Source: Amycolatopsis benzoatilytica AK 16/65
Lineage (GTDB): Bacteria > Actinomycetota > Actinomycetes > Mycobacteriales > Pseudonocardiaceae
Length of the DNA stretch: 64,000 bases
Reading direction: 5' to 3'
Assembly: GCF_000383915.1 (NCBI RefSeq)
Contig: NZ_KB912942.1
Coordinates: 8,140,470-8,204,469 of the forward strand
Shown here: piece after piece, positions 41,790 to 50,446 of the stretch
Layout: every line of letters begins with the position of its first letter
How positions within the stretch are numbered: the first letter of the stretch is position 1
Program-made: the position numbers and the translations under genes
The notes under the pieces: generated by a model
What the model was told of the DNA's origin: nothing
Database searches by the model: none
What the model saw: the letters and a program-made list of their open reading frames with translations, nothing else

Positions 41790-42160
41790 TGGCCCAACGG
41801 GTAGCCCTGACCCCAGCCGCGGCAGACCTGCTGCGGCGGCTGGGGTCCGCCCACGGCCCGGTGATGTTCCACCAGTCCGGCGGTTGCTGCGACGGCAGCG
41901 CCCCGATGTGCTACCCGCTCGGCGAGTTCCGGGTCGGCTCCCATGACGTGCACCTGGGAGACCTCGCGGTGGAAGGAATCGACTCGGTGCCGGTGTGGAT
42001 GTCCGGGCCGCAGTTCGAGTACTGGAAGCACACCCACCTGACGATCGACGTGGTGCCGGGGCGGGGAAGCGGGTTCTCCCTGGAAGCCCCGGAGGGAGTG
42101 CGGTTCCTGATCCGGTCGCGGCTGTTGAGCGACGAGGAATCGGCTGAACTGAACGGATAG
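41789..42160 (+). CDS. DUF779 protein, partner of ExaC-type aldehyde dehydrogenase
   Basis: 123 residues. VALTPAAADLLRRLGSAHGP, FHQSGGCCDGSAPMCYPLGE and FEYWKHTHLTIDVVPGRGSG match DUF779, which is almost always next to ExaC/AcoD-type dehydrogenases. The CCDGS...C cluster and the two His residues of KHTH could bind a metal; that is inference. It shares one base with the exaC stop, so the two are co-translated. Its biochemical role is not established. Confidence 0.88.
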   Translation: MAQRVALTPAAADLLRRLGSAHGPVMFHQSGGCCDGSAPMCYPLGEFRVGSHDVHLGDLAVEGIDSVPVWMSGPQFEYWKHTHLTIDVVPGRGSGFSLEAPEGVRFLIRSRLLSDEESAELNG

Positions 42161-42166
42161 CGCTCG

Positions 42167-42199
42167 CCGCTCACCGGATCCCGCGGGTCCGGTGAGCGG
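42167..42199. terminator. Bidirectional hairpin between convergent genes
   Basis: CCGCTCACCGGA (42167-42178) pairs perfectly with TCCGGTGAGCGG (42188-42199). It starts seven bases after the DUF779 stop and overlaps the last codons of the transporter on the other strand, so it can terminate both units. Confidence 0.75.
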
Positions 42200-43439
42200 C
42201 GGACAACGCGGCGAGGCTGACCGCCGCGGTCGCCACCAGGTAGTAGCCCGGCGAGATCGGCGACCCGGTCGAGGTGACCAGTGCGGTGGCGATAGCCGGG
42301 GTGAACCCGCCGAAGATGCCGACCGCGGCGTTGTAGCTGAAGGCAAGGCCGGTGGCTCGCGTCCGCGCCGGGAACGCGTCGGCCATCACCGCCGGCAGCG
42401 GTCCGAAGTAGACCGCCTTCAGCAAGCCGAGCACCGCCATCGCGACCGCCAGCACAGCGAACGAGCGCGCCGACGTGACCCAGACGTACAACGGCAGCAC
42501 GGAAATCCCGATCAGCGCCGCGGCGACGGTCATCATCCGGACCCGTCCGTACCGGTCCGACAGCAGTCCGGCCAGCGGCGGCACCAGGGTGAGCAGCACC
42601 GACGTGATCAGCAGCGCGGTGAACGAGGCCGACGCGTTCAGTCCGAGGTTCTTGATCGCGAACGCGGGCAGCGACTGCAGGATGAAGTTCAGCGACGTCG
42701 ACACCACCAGCGCGCCGCCGGCGATCAGCACGCCGCCCCAGTGCTTGCGGAACAGTTCGCGCACCGCCGACCGCGGCCGGTCCTCCGCCGGACGCGGGGC
42801 CTCGTCGACATGGCGGCGCAGGTAGTAGCCGACCGGGCCGACCAGCAGGCCGAAGACGAACGGGATCCGCCAGCCCCAGGTCGTCATCTCGGCAGCGGGC
42901 AGCAACGCGGTCAATCCGGCGGCGAACGCCGAGGACAGCAACGTAGCCAATCCCTGGCTGGCGAACTGGAAACTGCCCAGGAACCCCTTGCGCCGGTCGT
43001 CGTGCTCGATCAGGAACGACGTCGCCGCGCCGAATTCGCCGCCGGCCGCGAAGCCTTGCAGGAGCCGGGCGACGATCACGCCGATCGGGGCCAGTGCGCC
43101 GATCGTGTCGTACCCGGGCAGGACCGCCAGCAGGAAGGTGCCGACGACCATCAGCCGGATGGTCAGCACCAGCGCGCGCCGCCGGCCACGGCGATCGGCG
43201 TACGAACCGAGGATCAGCCCGCCCAGCGGCCGGATCAGGAAGGTGATGCCGAAGACGGCGTACGCCTCCACCAGCTGGATGCCGGGATTGTCGCCGGGGA
43301 AGAACGATTTGCCTATGTAGCCCGCCATCAACGCGTAGACGGCGATGTCGAACCATTCCAGCGCGTTCCCGATGACAGCCGCGGCGACTGCCCGGCGCGT
43401 GCCGGCACCGGTGCGGGGCTTGGTCGCGGAGGTGTTCAT
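42171..43439 (-). CDS. MHS-family major facilitator transporter coupled to an M20 peptidase
   Basis: 422 residues, 12 membrane segments. VAAAVIGNALEWFDIAVYAL at the N-terminus, the loop GSYADRRGRRRALVLTIRLM and RLLQGFAAGGEFGAATSFLI are MHS-family signs, as in the proline/betaine and alpha-ketoglutarate symporters. The start overlaps the stop of the peptidase gene (ATGA at 43436-43439), so it is translated after it. The pair suggests uptake and hydrolysis of a dipeptide or N-acylated amino acid. The gene ends in the bidirectional hairpin. Confidence 0.9.
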   Translation of the reverse strand: MNTSATKPRTGAGTRRAVAAAVIGNALEWFDIAVYALMAGYIGKSFFPGDNPGIQLVEAYAVFGITFLIRPLGGLILGSYADRRGRRRALVLTIRLMVVGTFLLAVLPGYDTIGALAPIGVIVARLLQGFAAGGEFGAATSFLIEHDDRRKGFLGSFQFASQGLATLLSSAFAAGLTALLPAAEMTTWGWRIPFVFGLLVGPVGYYLRRHVDEAPRPAEDRPRSAVRELFRKHWGGVLIAGGALVVSTSLNFILQSLPAFAIKNLGLNASASFTALLITSVLLTLVPPLAGLLSDRYGRVRMMTVAAALIGISVLPLYVWVTSARSFAVLAVAMAVLGLLKAVYFGPLPAVMADAFPARTRATGLAFSYNAAVGIFGGFTPAIATALVTSTGSPISPGYYLVATAAVSLAALSAAHRTRGIR

Positions 43440-44812
43440 CGGACCTCCTTGCCGGACTGGCCGAGTGCGTCGAACAACGCAGTGGCGAGGACGAGACCTT
43501 CGCGGGCGATCGGGGCGAGCAGATGCTCGTCCGGCGCGTGCTGCAGACAGCCCGGGTAGGAGTGCGGCAGCCACAGCGTCGGCAGGCCGAGAATGTCGGT
43601 GAAGACGTGGTTGGGCAGGCCGCCGCCGAAGCTGGGCAGAGTGGCGAGTCCGGTGTCTGAGAGGACGGCCTGCGCCCACCTCACCCACGGGTTGCCGACC
43701 GGCGTCCGGCTGGCCGGATAGCTCTCCGACAGGCTCACCTCGACCATCGAAAATCCTTGGGCAGCCAGGTGTTCCTGGATCGCTTCGGACATTCCGCCGA
43801 GCGTTGTCCCGGTGACGTAGCGCAGTTGCAGCACCGCGCGCGCCCGGCCGGGAATGGCGTTGACCGGACGGTCGACGTCGGCCGCGCCGAACGCCAGCAC
43901 CTCCAGGGTGTTCCAGCCGTAGAGCCGTTCGGCGGCGGTCAGCCCAGGAGCACCCCAGTCCGGGTCCGGGACCGGATCGCCCGGGGTGTTCGCGACCGTC
44001 ACGTCGGCGAGTGCTTCGCGCACGGTGTCCGGCAGCTCGTTCGGCAGCAGTTCCGGCACGCGCACCCGGCCGTGTCCGTCGACCAGGCACGAGATCGCGC
44101 CGGCGAGCGTCGTCGCGGGGTTGCGCAGCAGGCCGCCCCAGTTGCCGGAATGGTAGGCATCCGGCCGGAGATCGACGTCGAGATTGATCCGGACCCCGCC
44201 GCGCGCGCCGAGGAACAGAGTCGGCGTCACGGCGTCCAGCCGGGGGCCGTCGGAAGCGATCAGCACGTCCGCGGCCAGCAGGTCCCGGTGCTGAGCGGCG
44301 AACTCGGCGAGACCTGGCGACCCGATTTCCTCCCCGGTCTCGAAGAGGAACTTGAGGTTGAACCCGAGCGCGCCGCGGTGTTCCCGGACCAGCCGCAACG
44401 CGGTCAGGTTGACCAGGTGCTGGCCCTTGTTGTCGGCGGCGCCGCGGCCGTACCAGCGCTCGCCGTCGGCGGTCAGCGTCCACGGGTCGCGGCCCTCGCT
44501 CCACTGACCGGCGTGCCCGTCGACCACGTCGGCGTGCCCGTAACACAGCAGCGTCGGCAGCTCGGGCGACTCGATCCGGGTGCCGACGAGGAACGGGCCG
44601 CCGCTCGGGTCCGGATTGGGGAAGGTGTCGACCGTGCAGCCGAGCGCGGTCAACGCGGGCGTGAGCACCTCGTCCAGGTATGCCCTGACAGCAACGCTGC
44701 CCTCCGGGCTCGTGCTCACGGTCGGGTAGCTGACCATCCGGGCGAGTTCGGCGAAGAATGCGCCGGAGCTCACCTGGCGCCGGGCTTTGTCGAGCAGTTC
44801 CGTCGGTGTCAC
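43436..44812 (-). CDS. M20-family metallopeptidase (dipeptidase/deacylase)
   Basis: 458 residues from a GTG at 44812. M20 metal ligands are in place: His in LLCYGHADVVDGHAGQ (about 92), Asp in YGRGAADNKGQHLV (about 124), the catalytic Glu pair in LFETGEEIGSPGLAEF (about 158-159), Asp in IASDGPRLD (about 187) and a late His in LPHSYPGCLQHAPDEHLL. An inserted lid domain (about 200-320) is the dimerisation domain of the family. It hydrolyses a dipeptide or N-acyl amino acid. Its gene is first in a two-gene operon with the MHS transporter, divergent from a LysR regulator. Confidence 0.9.
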   Translation of the reverse strand: MTPTELLDKARRQVSSGAFFAELARMVSYPTVSTSPEGSVAVRAYLDEVLTPALTALGCTVDTFPNPDPSGGPFLVGTRIESPELPTLLCYGHADVVDGHAGQWSEGRDPWTLTADGERWYGRGAADNKGQHLVNLTALRLVREHRGALGFNLKFLFETGEEIGSPGLAEFAAQHRDLLAADVLIASDGPRLDAVTPTLFLGARGGVRINLDVDLRPDAYHSGNWGGLLRNPATTLAGAISCLVDGHGRVRVPELLPNELPDTVREALADVTVANTPGDPVPDPDWGAPGLTAAERLYGWNTLEVLAFGAADVDRPVNAIPGRARAVLQLRYVTGTTLGGMSEAIQEHLAAQGFSMVEVSLSESYPASRTPVGNPWVRWAQAVLSDTGLATLPSFGGGLPNHVFTDILGLPTLWLPHSYPGCLQHAPDEHLLAPIAREGLVLATALFDALGQSGKEVR

Positions 44813-44879
44813 GAGGGTTTCTCCCCAGGGTCGAGGCCGCTGTCGGCGCAGCGTAAGCCGCGGTACCAGGTCGTGACTA

Positions 44880-44916
44880 TTGCCGTTTGGATCGGCTACC
44901 GTTCTCATTTCGGCAA
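44880..44916. promoter_or_regulatory. Possible LysR site in the peptidase/LysR divergent promoter
   Basis: TTGCCG (44880-44885) and CGGCAA (44911-44916) are inverted copies separated by 25 bp in the 126-bp gap between the peptidase operon and its divergent lysR gene. The spacing is wide for one LysR dimer but fits two half-boxes of a tetramer. Weak evidence. Confidence 0.3.
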
Positions 44917-44938
44917 ACCGGAAGCGAAAGAGGATGGC

Positions 44939-45847
44939 ATGCGCCTGCTGCCGACCGGACTGGCTTACTTCTTGGAGGTCGCCCGCACCGGCTCGGTCTC
45001 CGAGGCGGCCGCCGCACTGACCGTCGCACCGTCGGCGATCAGCCGGCAGATCGCGAAGCTCGAAGCATCGATCGGGGTGGCGCTGTTCGTCCGGCATCCG
45101 CGCGGCATGCTGCCTACCGAAGCCGGGAATCTGCTGCTCGACCACCTTCGCCGCACCGAGGCGGAGTCCGCGGCACTGCTCGGCGAACTGCGTTCGGGCC
45201 GGGCACGCCAGGCCAGGACGCTCACCGTCGCGTGTTCCGAAGGGTTCGCCCGGCGAGTGGTGCCGCAGGCGATGGCGCGGTTTCGCGAGGAGCACCCCGA
45301 AGTGGCGTTCCAGCTCGACGTGGTCGGGCGCGAGGAGGCGACCCGGCGGGTGCTGGAGGGCTCCGCGGACGTCGCGGTGACCTACGCGACGGGCCCGCAG
45401 CGCGGGATCCGGGTCGAGAGCGCGGTGGTCGTGCCGGTGTACGCGATCGTGCCGATCGGGCATCCGTTGGCCGAACGGGACCGGCTGAGCGTGGCGGACC
45501 TCTGCGAACACCCGATCGCGCTGCCCGCTCCCGGACAGAGCTTGCGCGAGCTGCTGGACATCGCGGTGCGCGTCGAGGAGCGGACGGTGAACGGGGTCCT
45601 GGTGTGCGGCGAACTGGCGCCGCAGTACGAGTTCGTGCGCCGCGGCGGCGGGATCGCGCTGGTCGGCGGCCTCGGCGACCCGCGGGAGGACGCGGCCTCG
45701 GAGGGAGTCGCCTACGTGCTGGTGGACAATCCGGTCTTCCGGAAGCGGGAGGCGCAGGTGCAGACGATGGCGGGCCGGTCGCTGCCGCCCGCGCTGAGCC
45801 GGTTCGCGGCCGTGCTGACGACGCTGGTGCGGGCCCCGCACCGGTAG
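44939..45847 (+). CDS. LysR-family transcriptional regulator
   Basis: 302 residues from the ATG at 44939, with GAAAGAGGA just upstream. The HTH domain is LAYFLEVARTGSVSEAAAAL, VAPSAISRQIAKLEASIGVA, LFVRHPRGMLPTEAGNLLLD (about 8-65), followed by RTLTVACSEGFARRVVPQAM of the effector part. Divergent from the M20 peptidase/MHS transporter operon, which it presumably controls in answer to the transported substrate. Confidence 0.92.
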   Translation: MRLLPTGLAYFLEVARTGSVSEAAAALTVAPSAISRQIAKLEASIGVALFVRHPRGMLPTEAGNLLLDHLRRTEAESAALLGELRSGRARQARTLTVACSEGFARRVVPQAMARFREEHPEVAFQLDVVGREEATRRVLEGSADVAVTYATGPQRGIRVESAVVVPVYAIVPIGHPLAERDRLSVADLCEHPIALPAPGQSLRELLDIAVRVEERTVNGVLVCGELAPQYEFVRRGGGIALVGGLGDPREDAASEGVAYVLVDNPVFRKREAQVQTMAGRSLPPALSRFAAVLTTLVRAPHR

Positions 45848-45893
45848 CGAAAATCGGGCCAAACCCGGACTCGCCCTTGCTAGGTTCGACCGC

Positions 45894-46610
45894 ATGCTGT
45901 CGCTGAACGAAGTCTACGTCGGAGAACCAGCCGTCCTCGGTCACCGCCGGAACGAGCCGGTGCTGAGCGCCATCCGGAAAACCCGGGTCGACGCGGCCGA
46001 ACTGGCGCTCTCCGAACTGAACCTGGCCGGCGACCGGCAAGCCGACTTGACCGTGCACGGCGGCCCGGACAAAGCCGTCTACGTCTATCCGGTCGAGCAC
46101 TACCCGGTCTGGGCCAGCGAAGGCTACGACGTCGCGCACGGCGACTTCGGCGAGAACCTCTCGGTGGGCGGCGCGCTGGAGGACGACGTGCGGATCGGCG
46201 ACGTGTGGTCCTGGGGCGACGCCGTCGTGCAGGTCTCGCAGCCGAGGCATCCCTGTTTCAAGCTCGCGATGCGGACCGGCCGCAAAGAGGTCGTCCCCGC
46301 GATGATCGACGCGGAGCGTTGCGGCTGGTACCTGCGCGTGCTGCGCCCCGGCGTGGTCCCGACCAGCGGGAAGATCTCCGTGGAGCGGGCGGACGGGCCG
46401 ACGGTGGCGGAAACCTTCCGGGTCGCGGCGGCCAACTATGCGCAGCCGGACCCGGCCGGGCCGCTGCTGGAACTCGCCGCGCGGGTGCTGTCCGCGGACG
46501 CGTTGCCCGGATCGTACCGGGCGGGCATCCAGTCCAAAGTAGACCGAGCGCTCGCCCGGACGAGCCGCTGGGCTACTTCCAGTCGATCTGCGGAGACCGG
46601 TAGAAGTTGA
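45894..46610 (+). CDS. MOSC-domain protein (YiiM type)
   Basis: 238 residues. The MOSC domain is seen in LNLAGDRQADLTVHGGPDKA, VYVYPVEHYPVWASEGYDVA, HGDFGENLSVGGALEDDVRI and QVSQPRHPCFKLAMRTGR, where the Cys in RHPCFKL is the residue proposed to carry sulfur or bind molybdenum cofactor. A C-terminal 3-alpha domain follows (about 165-225). Relatives of the YiiM type act on hydroxylaminopurines or mobilise sulfur. TAGGTT at 45881-45886, seven bases before the ATG, suggests a leaderless mRNA. The last 38 bp overlap the hexosaminidase gene on the other strand. Confidence 0.88.
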   Translation: MLSLNEVYVGEPAVLGHRRNEPVLSAIRKTRVDAAELALSELNLAGDRQADLTVHGGPDKAVYVYPVEHYPVWASEGYDVAHGDFGENLSVGGALEDDVRIGDVWSWGDAVVQVSQPRHPCFKLAMRTGRKEVVPAMIDAERCGWYLRVLRPGVVPTSGKISVERADGPTVAETFRVAAANYAQPDPAGPLLELAARVLSADALPGSYRAGIQSKVDRALARTSRWATSSRSAETGRS

Positions 46611-48144
46611 TGTCCTGCGCCCGCCAGCGCGGGGCCTGCTTGGCCAGCCGCGCCCGGTAGCCGTCCCAGTTCCGCGCCGCCTGCGGGGACCAGCCGATCT
46701 CCGCGACCCCGGCCAGCCGCGGGAAGGCCATGTACTCGATGTCCGCGCTGGTCCGGATGGTCTCCGTCCACAGTGGAGCTTCGACGCCTTGGACGGACTT
46801 CTCGCCGACCCCGGGCACCAGCTTCGCCGGGTCCCATTCGTAGGCGTCGCGGACCTCGACGAGCCCGGCCCAGTCCTGGCCGAGCGGCGTCGATTCGGTG
46901 TACTTCATGTCCAGGTAGGCGTGATTGGCCGGGGACATGACGAACTTGTTCCCGCGCTTCGCGGCGGCAGCCAGGTCCGCGTTCGTGCCGCCTTGGTCCC
47001 AGTACTGCGGCACCGCGGACGTCGGCAGCGGGACCTTCGCGATCTCGTGCCACCCGGTGATCGTCTTGCCGTACTTGGCGACCATCGGCGCGACCTTCTC
47101 GTAGAACGCCTGGTAGTCCGCCGCTGGCGTCGAATGCGCCTCGTCGCCGCCGATGCCGAGGTATTTGCCCGGCGTGATCGCGGCGAGTTCGCGGATGACG
47201 TCCTCGACGAACCGGTACGTCGTCGGCGACTTGATGCACAGCGAGCTGTAGCCGACCTCGATGTCGGTACGCGGCGGCACCGCCTTGCCGTCGCAGTTCA
47301 GCTCCGCGTAGACCGACTGCGCGGCGTTCGTGTGCCCGGGCATGTCGATCTCCGGCACGACCATCACGTGCCGGCTCGCCGCGTACGCGACGATGTCTTT
47401 GTACTGCTCCTGCGTGTAATAGCCGCCCGGGTCGCCGTACGCGGCGGTCTTGCCGCCCTCGGTCGCCAGCCGCGGCCAGCTCTTGATTTCGATGCGCCAG
47501 CCCTGGTCGTCGCTCAGGTGCAGGTGCAGCGTGTTGATCTTGTACTGGACGATCTGGTCGATGTACTTCTTCACCTGCGCCGGCGTGAAGAAGTGCCGCG
47601 CGACGTCCAGCATCGCGCCGCGCTGGGCGAACCGCGGGTAGTCGAGCACACTGCCGCCCGCGATGGTCCACGACCGGTGCTGCACGGTCTTCGCCTCGAT
47701 CGCCGACGGAAGCAGCTGCCGCAGCGACTGGATTCCCTCGAACAGCCCGGCGGACGTGTTGGCGCGCAACCGGACGGCGGACTTCGTGACGTCCAGCTGG
47801 TATCCCTCGTCACCGACGCGCGGGTCGGCCTGGCCGAGGTCGAGCGAGATCGTCGAGAGGCCCGGGCTCATCGGAACCACCGGCAGCGGGTAGCCGGTGG
47901 CCGGCCGCAGCAGCCCGCGCAGATATGCGGCCTCGTCGCCAGCGCCCTTCCCCGCGCGAATGACGGTGAGCGGGGTCAGGCGGAACGCGTCCGCCTTCGC
48001 CGTGGCGTGCACCGGTGCCGGAATCAGGTCGGTGACCTGCCGTTCGGTCGGTGCCGGACTCGCGACGGCCGGGCCGGGCGCGCCCATCGCGGCGAGCCCG
48101 AGCACGGTCACGCCGAGCACGGCCCGGGACAGGGTCTTCCTCAC
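46573..48144 (-). CDS. Secreted GH20 beta-N-acetylhexosaminidase
   Basis: 523 residues from a GTG at 48144 with GGAGG about eight bases upstream. A signal peptide is clear (MRKTLSRAVLGVTVLGLAAM, cleavage probably after AVASPA), so the enzyme is exported. The GH20b domain (about 35-150) precedes the catalytic barrel: RGAMLDVARHFFTPAQVKKY, LHLHLSDDQGWRIEIKSWP, VPEIDMPGHTNAAQSVYAEL, and the catalytic Asp-Glu pair in YLGIGGDEAHST (about 328-330), followed by the WDQGG motif. It releases N-acetylglucosamine from chitin oligomers or glycans. Its 3' end overlaps the MOSC gene by 38 bp, tail to tail. Confidence 0.93.
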   Translation of the reverse strand: MRKTLSRAVLGVTVLGLAAMGAPGPAVASPAPTERQVTDLIPAPVHATAKADAFRLTPLTVIRAGKGAGDEAAYLRGLLRPATGYPLPVVPMSPGLSTISLDLGQADPRVGDEGYQLDVTKSAVRLRANTSAGLFEGIQSLRQLLPSAIEAKTVQHRSWTIAGGSVLDYPRFAQRGAMLDVARHFFTPAQVKKYIDQIVQYKINTLHLHLSDDQGWRIEIKSWPRLATEGGKTAAYGDPGGYYTQEQYKDIVAYAASRHVMVVPEIDMPGHTNAAQSVYAELNCDGKAVPPRTDIEVGYSSLCIKSPTTYRFVEDVIRELAAITPGKYLGIGGDEAHSTPAADYQAFYEKVAPMVAKYGKTITGWHEIAKVPLPTSAVPQYWDQGGTNADLAAAAKRGNKFVMSPANHAYLDMKYTESTPLGQDWAGLVEVRDAYEWDPAKLVPGVGEKSVQGVEAPLWTETIRTSADIEYMAFPRLAGVAEIGWSPQAARNWDGYRARLAKQAPRWRAQDINFYRSPQIDWK

Positions 48145-48253
48145 GGCACACCTCCGGTCGGGGAAAGGCGGTCGTTAGGAGGTATAGACCACCGCCGGGG
48201 GTGTGGACAACGTCCGGAAGGACGGGGTTCCGCTCGCCGGGAAGCCCTCGGCG

Positions 48254-48338
48254 TTCCGTGAAGGGAACATTGAGGGACTCAGAGTCCCTCAATGTTCCCT
48301 TCACAGAATCCAAGTCCCGCAAGGGGCCCTTCACGGAC
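48254..48338. repeat. Dispersed palindrome, copy 3: composite of one full unit and half of another
   Basis: A complete palindrome occupies 48254-48308: 23-bp perfect arms (48258-48280 and 48282-48304) around a single A, reading GTGAAGGGAACATTGAGGGA on the left. It is followed directly by the right half of a standard copy (48309-48338, CCGCAAGGGGCCCTTCACGG). The block lies just after the prpE stop, which is at 48344 on the minus strand. Confidence 0.88.
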
Positions 48339-48343
48339 GGCGC

Positions 48344-50218
48344 TCAGGACCGCAGGATCGCGCGCAGGGCGTCCAGCACCGAAGCGTCCTCGATCGTCGA
48401 AGGCACCGGCTCGTCGCGCCCGTCCGCGATCCCGCGCATCGTCTTCCGCAGGATCTTTCCCGAGCGGGTCTTCGGCAGGGCGGCGACCACCGACACGTCC
48501 CGGAACGCCGCGACCGGCCCGATGTCCCGTCGGACCAGCGCGACCAGCTCCTCGCTCAGCTGCTCTTCGGACACGTCCACCCCGGCCTTCAGCACCACGA
48601 GCCCGCGCGGCACCTGCCCCTTCAGCTGGTCGGCGACGCCGATCACGGCACATTCCGCGACGGCTGGATGCGACGCCAGCACCGCCTCCATGGACCCGGT
48701 CGACAACCGGTGCCCGGCCACGTTGATGACGTCGTCGGTCCGGCCCATCACGAAGAGGTAGCCGTCCTCGTCGAGGTATCCGGAGTCGCCGGTCAGGTAG
48801 TAGCCGGGATAGCGCGACAGGTATGCCTCGCGGTATCGCTCATCGTCGCCCCATAGTGTCGGCAGCGAGCCCGGCGGCAGCGGCAGCTTCAGCGTGATCG
48901 CGCCCTCGCGGCCGGGCGGCAGCTCCTCGCCTGCCTGGTCCAGGATGCGCACGTCCCAGCCGGGCACCGGTTTCGTCGCCGACCCGGGTTTCGCCGGCAT
49001 CGGTTCGAGCCCGCGCGGGTTGGCCGCGATCGGCCAGCCGGTCTCGGTCTGCCACCAGTGGTCGACCACCGGCGTGCCGAGGATGTCGTGCGCCCAGTGG
49101 TAGGTCTCCGGGTCGAGCCGCTCGCCGGCCAAGAACAGCGTCCGGAAGCGGGACAGCGGGTACTTCTTGAGCTCGTCCGCCTGCGGGTCCAGCTTCTTCA
49201 CCGCACGCAACGCCGTCGGCGCGGTGAAGAGCGCCTGCACGCCGTACTCCGAGATGACCCGCCAGAACGCTCCCGCGTCCGGTGTGCCGACTGGCTTGCC
49301 TTCGTAGAGCACCGTGGTGGCCCCGACCAGCAGCGGCGCGTACACGATGTACGAGTGCCCGACGACCCAGCCGACGTCGGACGCCGTCCACCACACGTCC
49401 CCGGCATGGATGTCGTACAGCGCGCCCATCGACCAGGCGAGCGCGACCGCGTGCCCGCCCGCGTCGCGGACCACGCCCTTCGGCCGCCCGGTGGTGCCCG
49501 ACGTGTACAGGATGTACAGCGGATCGGTTGCCTTCACCGGCACCGGATCCACCGGTTCCGCGCCGGCGGCCAACTCGACCCAGTCCAGGTCGTTGCCGGA
49601 CAGTTCGGCCCGGGCCTGCTCCCGCTGGAACACCACAACGTGGTCCGGTTGATGCTCGGTCGCTTCGAGCGCGGCGTCGATGATCGGCTTGTACTCGACG
49701 ATCCGCGTCGGCTCGATCCCGCACGACGCGGCGAGGATCAGCTTCGGCTTGGCGTCCTCGATCCGTGCGGCCAGTTCCTTGGGCGCGAACCCGCCGAACA
49801 CCACCGAGTGCACCGCGCCGATCCGCGCGCAGGCGAGCATCGCGATGACCGCCTGCGGAATCATCGGCAGGTAGAGCACGACCCGGTCGCCGCGAGTCAC
49901 GCCGAGCGAGGCGAGCGCCCCGGCGAACGTCGCGACCTCGTCTCGCAGTTCGGCGTAGGTGTAGCGGCGCTTGCGCCCGGTGACCGGCGAGTCCCAGATC
50001 AACGCGTCCTGTCCGCCCCGGCCGCCGTCCGCGTGCCGGTCGAGCGCGTTGTAGCAGGTGTTCAGCTCCCCGTCGGGAAACCAGCGGTAGAACGGCTCGC
50101 GGGACGCGTCGAGCGCTCGGGTGGGCCGTTTCGTCCAGTCGATCGCCCGGGCTGTTTCGAGCCAGAAGTGTTCCGGGTCGTCCAGACTGCGCCGGTAGGT
50201 CTCGGTGTACGCGCCCAC
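48344..50218 (-). CDS. prpE: Propionyl-CoA synthetase (PrpE) / acetyl-CoA synthetase-like enzyme
   Basis: 624 residues from a GTG at 50218 with AAGGAG seven bases upstream. ANL-superfamily motifs: P-loop LYILYTSGTTGRPKGVVRDA (about 245), DVWWTASDVGWVVGHSYIVY, HWWQTETGWPIAANP (about 400), LTGDSGYLDEDGYLFVMGRT and, near the end, KTRSGKILRKTMRGIADG with the catalytic Lys. GGHAVALAWSMGALYDIHAG is characteristic of PrpE rather than Acs. It activates propionate (or acetate) to the acyl-CoA with ATP. It stands alone, with its gene followed by the composite palindrome. Confidence 0.9.
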   Translation of the reverse strand: MGAYTETYRRSLDDPEHFWLETARAIDWTKRPTRALDASREPFYRWFPDGELNTCYNALDRHADGGRGGQDALIWDSPVTGRKRRYTYAELRDEVATFAGALASLGVTRGDRVVLYLPMIPQAVIAMLACARIGAVHSVVFGGFAPKELAARIEDAKPKLILAASCGIEPTRIVEYKPIIDAALEATEHQPDHVVVFQREQARAELSGNDLDWVELAAGAEPVDPVPVKATDPLYILYTSGTTGRPKGVVRDAGGHAVALAWSMGALYDIHAGDVWWTASDVGWVVGHSYIVYAPLLVGATTVLYEGKPVGTPDAGAFWRVISEYGVQALFTAPTALRAVKKLDPQADELKKYPLSRFRTLFLAGERLDPETYHWAHDILGTPVVDHWWQTETGWPIAANPRGLEPMPAKPGSATKPVPGWDVRILDQAGEELPPGREGAITLKLPLPPGSLPTLWGDDERYREAYLSRYPGYYLTGDSGYLDEDGYLFVMGRTDDVINVAGHRLSTGSMEAVLASHPAVAECAVIGVADQLKGQVPRGLVVLKAGVDVSEEQLSEELVALVRRDIGPVAAFRDVSVVAALPKTRSGKILRKTMRGIADGRDEPVPSTIEDASVLDALRAILRS

Positions 50219-50446
50219 GATGTCTCCTTCGACGTCGACGGCCTTCAGCTGCCCTCATGATGGACTCTCCGGCGACTCGACGCAGGTCAGCTGCGGGCCG
50301 GATTTTTCCGGCAGGATCGGTGCAGTGGATCACCCGCCCGGCGCGACCCGGCAACCCCGCGGCAGGCACAGGCGTCCTAAGCTGGACCAGGGGAATTGGC
50401 CGCATTGCGGCACCAGGGCATTACTGACAGTGAGGGGAACCAGGCG

